From Nocardia carnea NBRC 14403 (GTDB taxonomy: Bacteria > Actinomycetota > Actinomycetes > Mycobacteriales > Mycobacteriaceae): DNA of 64,000 bases. The notes below the pieces were generated by a model. That model saw only the letters and a program-made list of their open reading frames with translations, did not search any database and was not told where the DNA came from. Location: contig NZ_BAFV01000015.1 of NCBI RefSeq assembly GCF_000308515.1, forward strand, positions 124,001 to 188,000, read 5' to 3'. Shown here piece by piece: positions 61,701 through 64,000 of the stretch. A program made the position numbers and the translations under genes. Each line of letters opens with the position of its first letter. Positions within the stretch are counted from its first letter, which is position 1.

Positions 61701-62888
61701 CAGCGAAACTCTGGTGAGCCGCACAGAACTCCGACCGAATTCCACTCCGACCCCGGCCGCCCCCAACGGCCGCAATGGAATACACCACGCCCGACTGACC
61801 CCATCTGGAATTCGCCCCAACCGACCCGGAATCCGACGACACCGCCGACCACGCCCCAGGAAACTTGGCGCCGACCACCCCCGAATGAACCCCGGCCCGG
61901 TGATCCGATCTGGAATTCCCCACGCCAAAACCCCATCGCTCCCGCACAGGATGGGCCGAACACCCGCCCGACTATGCCGATTCACCAGCAGAGCATTCCG
62001 CCACGACAAACTCAGTTCCCGCGGCAGCAACGTCATCCGCAGACACCTCCGAGTGCTGCGCAGCGAGATAACTGGGGCGGTACCGCGCCGACGCCCGGCC
62101 TACCCGCGGACCCGGCCAGGTTTCGAGCTCCGGAATCTCTTCCACCCGCCAACCCCGCCCCGCCGTATGTCCGGTCCGCTGGTGCATCAACCGAGCGTGA
62201 AGGGGATAGCGATGCCACTCGCCGAAATGAGCCGGTCAGTCCCTTCCGTCGACTGATCCGACGGTTCACACCTGAGCCTCCACCTGAAGAACCGGCAGTA
62301 TCCGGCGGCGACGCACAGGCACCGACGCCCGAGTCGGCGCCGACCGTCGTACCCGACAGCACACCGCCGGTGGAAATTGATCCACGTCCCGAGAGCCCTT
62401 ATGGGTCGACACCGCCGTTCAATACGACTGAGCTGAGCCCGGCATTTCGCGGAGAGGACGTTATGGGCGGTGTCTGGCCTGAGTCAGCAGTGGAATACCT
62501 GGGCGAGGGGCAACGGGAACAATTCAGGCTCACTGTTGTAGATGGATTGATCTACGACGCGGCTGGGGAGCTCTTCGATACAAGTAACGCTGACTCGGAG
62601 TCCAGTGACAGTGAAGGGCGCGCAATCTTTGTGATGGATAGCGAAGGTAATATATACGCGTCGACCAGCCATCCCCGAGGCGAATTCCATCATTCGAGCT
62701 TCCTGTCCGGTGAGCCGGTGGCTGCAGCGGGCGAGCTATTCGTTATCAATGGCGAGCTCCAACGCCTAACCGACTCGAGTGGGCATTATGGCCCCTCGCG
62801 GGCATACACGCTACAGTTCGCTCATTACTTGCGGAACCAGGGCGTGCAGATTGCCTCGGACCAAATTAATTTTAGGGCTTTCTACTGA
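58752..62888 (+). CDS. WXG100-like exported protein with long Pro/Thr linker and C-terminal domain
   Basis: 1378 residues from GTG 58752. Residues 1-110: WXG100-like helical domain (I-P-E-A-L-Q-W-V, W-P-E-G-D-E-T-A-M-R-R, S-D-R-W-T-E-L-G). A hydrophobic stretch starts near 110, then Ala-rich helices to about 310. Residues about 315-1205 are disordered Gln/Ser/Pro/Thr/Asn with tandem repeats. Residues 1222-1378 form a globular domain with FHHSSFL (1312-1318) and SGHY (1343-1346). Base composition drops in GC from about 62.4 kb on. The N-terminus fits ESX/CpnT-like polymorphic toxins; C-terminal activity is unknown. The next gene starts 16 bases later. Confidence 0.9.
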   Translation: MGIEIPEALQWVCKYVVGAGDWPEGDETAMRRVETAWVTLAADLQEIGPDANHAIDQVLAAIEGDTAAAISDRWTELGHGQGAFDGLIKHIETLGDEIGDGAADIEHTKLVILASLAIFAVEMAILLAAASTGVGAPAAGAKAVVAQTATRLAVRTAIKQLLQRLVSKAAMKAAARAAVRGAWAAALEETALDLGIKAVQVAAGRRDEITMDDLTEAGKNALTAAATGAVTGAMGPDGLTTRDVPGGPEGGNPLANAAKDAAKETVAGVAGEVAGEATDAALNDREFSLEEALSPENLSSAAAAGVQRGTETLGENNSTDNGNNPDSGGDESSNESPGTEGPPDTGTGDDSGDPATQSQGQNQSQGQQSQPSGQQPGQSQSPNTQPSSTDTQTSSSGQSPGEQSQGQPPGSGDQPSGQQQPSQNASSQEDPAGSPENGSPLSETPSTPETQQPQQPSAGDSQQVQSTDTATPDTQQPQQSDTDTDTGTEPPPQQPQPAETDAPQPPPSETGSPQPSPSETGSPQPSPSETGSPQPSPPEPGLSSPSQSQPTGNETPSDSAASTNGNPQTPDTASTTSGPQAPDTTSTPEQPFSSLNLPSDPPPQQPTSSLNLPPEPAAPPGPGTTPSNSHTPETSTTPGTPAAPTAATTPGTQPVTGAPTTPNHPGTTTSPPPTAPAETTPSGTSAATPPAAAVPQSPGTPSTPENTPTTTSAAATATPSPPGPVPAPPPTADTPRAPTASEAATSTPSTTSTGVPRNQSAAPTPRRTGDTTPATDPARPQNTGDGPAAPRTNPNTPGFDHNIFDPADHARFLADFSRPPIPTNAGPTPDRNPSPTPNRPHQPTDPATTQNRPTPSPQNPARTDSTASRTDQPAPTTPARNPDRPPPGPVQLPPNHPNAPRPGDPVWNSPEQNTTRPTEPIRNSLHRSDTPAPPPNRNPSNTPPPDPRTQPPTNPPRSPQQSRPTPRPPDPRLPNAPHHNPVNQRNSGEPHRTPTEFHSDPGRPQRPQWNTPRPTDPIWNSPQPTRNPTTPPTTPQETWRRPPPNEPRPGDPIWNSPRQNPIAPAQDGPNTRPTMPIHQQSIPPRQTQFPRQQRHPQTPPSAAQRDNWGGTAPTPGLPADPARFRAPESLPPANPAPPYVRSAGASTEREGDSDATRRNEPVSPFRRLIRRFTPEPPPEEPAVSGGDAQAPTPESAPTVVPDSTPPVEIDPRPESPYGSTPPFNTTELSPAFRGEDVMGGVWPESAVEYLGEGQREQFRLTVVDGLIYDAAGELFDTSNADSESSDSEGRAIFVMDSEGNIYASTSHPRGEFHHSSFLSGEPVAAAGELFVINGELQRLTDSSGHYGPSRAYTLQFAHYLRNQGVQIASDQINFRAFY
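60271..60360 (+). repeat. three exact 30-base tandem repeats in the linker
   Basis: Unit CCTCCGAGACCGGCAGCCCG plus 10 bases, three copies (60271, 60301, 60331) with one A/G difference, encoding S-E-T-G-S-P-Q-P-S-P. Preceded and followed by degenerate copies. Expands by slippage. Confidence 0.85.
61452..61920 (+). repeat. dispersed coding motif repeat R-P-x-x-P-(I/V)-W-N-S-P
   Basis: Four copies within the linker at about residues 901 (R-P-G-D-P-V-W-N-S-P), 916 (R-P-T-E-P-I-R-N-S-L), 1013 (R-P-T-D-P-I-W-N-S-P) and 1048 (R-P-G-D-P-I-W-N-S-P), plus a partial R-P-Q-W-N-T-P. The only Trp-bearing pattern in the disordered part. Confidence 0.75.
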
Positions 62889-62904
62889 TTGTTGGAGGAT
62901 GTAA

Positions 62905-64000
62905 ATGGTAAGTCCCTGGGTTGGTATGCTGAATGTTATCGTCCATGATGTACGTGACCGTGAACTCGACGACGGTCTCGCGGATTCAGTGGCAAAATAT
63001 TTGCTCCGGAAGCCTATAGGGACCAAGAGCCAGGAGGAGCAATATCGGATACTCGCCGATGGTATCCGCCAGGGGTATCCGGGGTCGGCCACCATCCCGA
63101 CCCCGCACGCCCCGGAACGGATACGGGCTTTTGTTGCCGAGGTCGTACAGCGAATGGATGCTGCTCGTCCTTGGCCGGAACTTCCCTACCTTCCCCTGCC
63201 GCGAGAAAATATCGCCGACTTCTTGAGTTCGGCCCAACCGATCGCGCGAATACACGCATCGTTTCACAAGGTGGGTGGTGCCCTGGGGAGGGGATTCTAT
63301 AATGACCGCGAATACGGTACCTATCTACCTCTTCGAATGAGATCCGGAGTCGAGATCGTCTTGGCTGCATATTACTGGGAGGGTAGTTCCGACATCCTGC
63401 TGATCGCGTCGGGCACCACAGTCCCGGCGCATGAGATCGTGCGGGAACTTGTCGACGGCTCCAAGCTCGATCGGAAACTGATCAGGTTGGTTATTTCTCC
63501 TGAAGATCTCGAATACGAAAACATAATCTACGACACCACGCCGTTGCAGCCTGAATTCCACGGTGAACATATCCCGGGCAACGATGTCTGGGGTAGTACG
63601 GTGGTCGACTACCTCGAGCCTGTCCAAGCTGCCAAATACAGGCTTTTTGCCAACAATGGGACCGTTTACCGAAACAACGACCACACGCAACCGTTCGATA
63701 CCACCCACGCACGGACTCTCTGGACCCCCGATGGCGGCCGCGCCATATTCGTCATGGACGCCGATGGCCACCTCTACTCCTCTCCCGACCACATCCTCGG
63801 GCGCTTCCATCACTCCAGTTTCCTGGCGGGACAACCGGTCGCCGGTGCCGGCGAAATCCAGGTCATTCAGGGTCGCGTCCAGCTTCTTTCCGACCACAGC
63901 ACGCACTATCGCCCGGCGCGGCGATTCACTCGGCAGGTAGTCGACAGCCTGCGCCGGCAGGGTATTCCGTTCGACGAGCAGGCGATCGAATACCACTACC
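62905..64000 (+). CDS. second C-terminal-domain protein, 3' end beyond window
   Basis: 365 codons visible from ATG 62905, 5 bases after GGAGGA; no stop before the window edge. Residues 1-208 are a unique soluble domain (M-V-S-P-W-V-G-M-L-N; R-G-F-Y-N-D-R-E-Y-G-T-Y-L-P-L; L-I-A-S-G-T-T-V-P-A-H-E-I-V) with no recognised family. Residues about 209-365 are homologous to 1222-1378 of the upstream protein: T-T-x-L-x-P, R-A-I-F-V-M-D, FHHSSFL (301-307), G-A-G-E-I, S-T-H-Y. Alignment suggests only a few residues are missing. No WXG domain and no signal peptide. It could be a paired effector or an antagonist that mimics the domain. Confidence 0.8.
   Translation, partial: MVSPWVGMLNVIVHDVRDRELDDGLADSVAKYLLRKPIGTKSQEEQYRILADGIRQGYPGSATIPTPHAPERIRAFVAEVVQRMDAARPWPELPYLPLPRENIADFLSSAQPIARIHASFHKVGGALGRGFYNDREYGTYLPLRMRSGVEIVLAAYYWEGSSDILLIASGTTVPAHEIVRELVDGSKLDRKLIRLVISPEDLEYENIIYDTTPLQPEFHGEHIPGNDVWGSTVVDYLEPVQAAKYRLFANNGTVYRNNDHTQPFDTTHARTLWTPDGGRAIFVMDADGHLYSSPDHILGRFHHSSFLAGQPVAGAGEIQVIQGRVQLLSDHSTHYRPARRFTRQVVDSLRRQGIPFDEQAIEYHY

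Noticed and set aside
59850..61900. Repeat-rich stretch considered as a CRISPR or minisatellite
   Set aside because: Repeats are in frame, encode Pro/Ser/Thr peptides and have no unique spacers of constant length.
60740..61963. 407-codon Gly/Val/Trp-rich minus-strand frame
   Set aside because: Mirror of the Pro/Thr/Asn linker; complement of Pro codons gives Gly/Arg/Trp.
1..64000. tRNA, rRNA, insertion sequences, integrase/attachment sites
   Set aside because: No cloverleaf-like segment, transposase or integrase motif was found by eye; short RNAs could be missed without a covariance search.

Overview
High-GC (roughly 65-70 %) chromosomal DNA from a mycolic-acid actinomycete. Nocardia or a close relative is the best guess. 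The reasons are GTG starts, several probably leaderless genes, F420-type and mycothiol-type families, AccA3/AccD5/AccE5 acyl-CoA carboxylase genes, and a gene order that I recall (from memory, not searched) as that of the Mycobacterium tuberculosis Rv3274c-Rv3306c block: M20 amidohydrolase, gamma-glutamylcyclotransferase-like gene, lpdA, glpD, nei, lhr, lat, lrpA, pcd, accA3, sseA, maf, accE5, accD5, birA, PH-domain gene, gtrA-like gene, purK, purE, fadE25.

Layout. 1-11.1 kb: end of an M20 amidohydrolase, GGCT-like protein, quinone reductase LpdA, a gene-poor stretch with direct repeats and a large hairpin, two Pro-rich exported or membrane proteins, a PLP aminotransferase, and divergent glycerol genes glpK/glpD. 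11-19.9 kb: base-excision glycosylase Nei and giant helicase Lhr, an orphan VapB-like antitoxin, a broken histidine-phosphatase gene, a transmembrane Ser/Thr kinase and a small GNAT-like protein. 19.9-24.7 kb: lysine catabolism (lrpA-lat divergent from pcd) and a patatin phospholipase. 24.8-33.8 kb: acyl-CoA carboxylase subunits, a sulfurtransferase whose expected active-site Cys is Ser, a Cys-containing HTH regulator, maf, birA and a PH-domain protein. 33.8-40.2 kb: a two-component system, gtrA-like gene, purK-purE, a TetR gene and fadE25. 40.3-45.8 kb: regulator/enzyme pairs (TetR/VOC with twin operators; MerR/old-yellow-enzyme), a coupled pair of small genes including a duplicated Cys-rich protein, an HTH regulator, cutA and GNAT. 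45.8-50.9 kb: FAD enzymes, a second GtrA protein, peptidase E, a DinB/maleylpyruvate-isomerase-type protein and a HIT protein. 51-54 kb: pntAA-pntAB-pntB transhydrogenase. 54-58.5 kb: F420-family protein, AAA ATPase, a TetR gene overlapping a membrane-protein gene, AraC and a thioesterase. 58.7-64 kb: a 1378-residue WXG100-like protein with a very long Pro/Thr/Gln linker and a C-terminal globular domain, followed by a second gene, cut by the window edge, that carries the same C-terminal domain.

The first 40 kb is mostly conserved core with inserted accessory genes. The last 6 kb is the most accessory-looking part and the best candidate for an undescribed secreted effector or toxin-type system: two adjacent genes share a domain with FHHSSFL and S(G/T)HY motifs joined to completely different N-termini. 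The motif set reminds me of the C-terminal region of plant IQM proteins; that link is recollection and needs a profile search.

No tRNA, rRNA, CRISPR array, insertion sequence or prophage was recognised.
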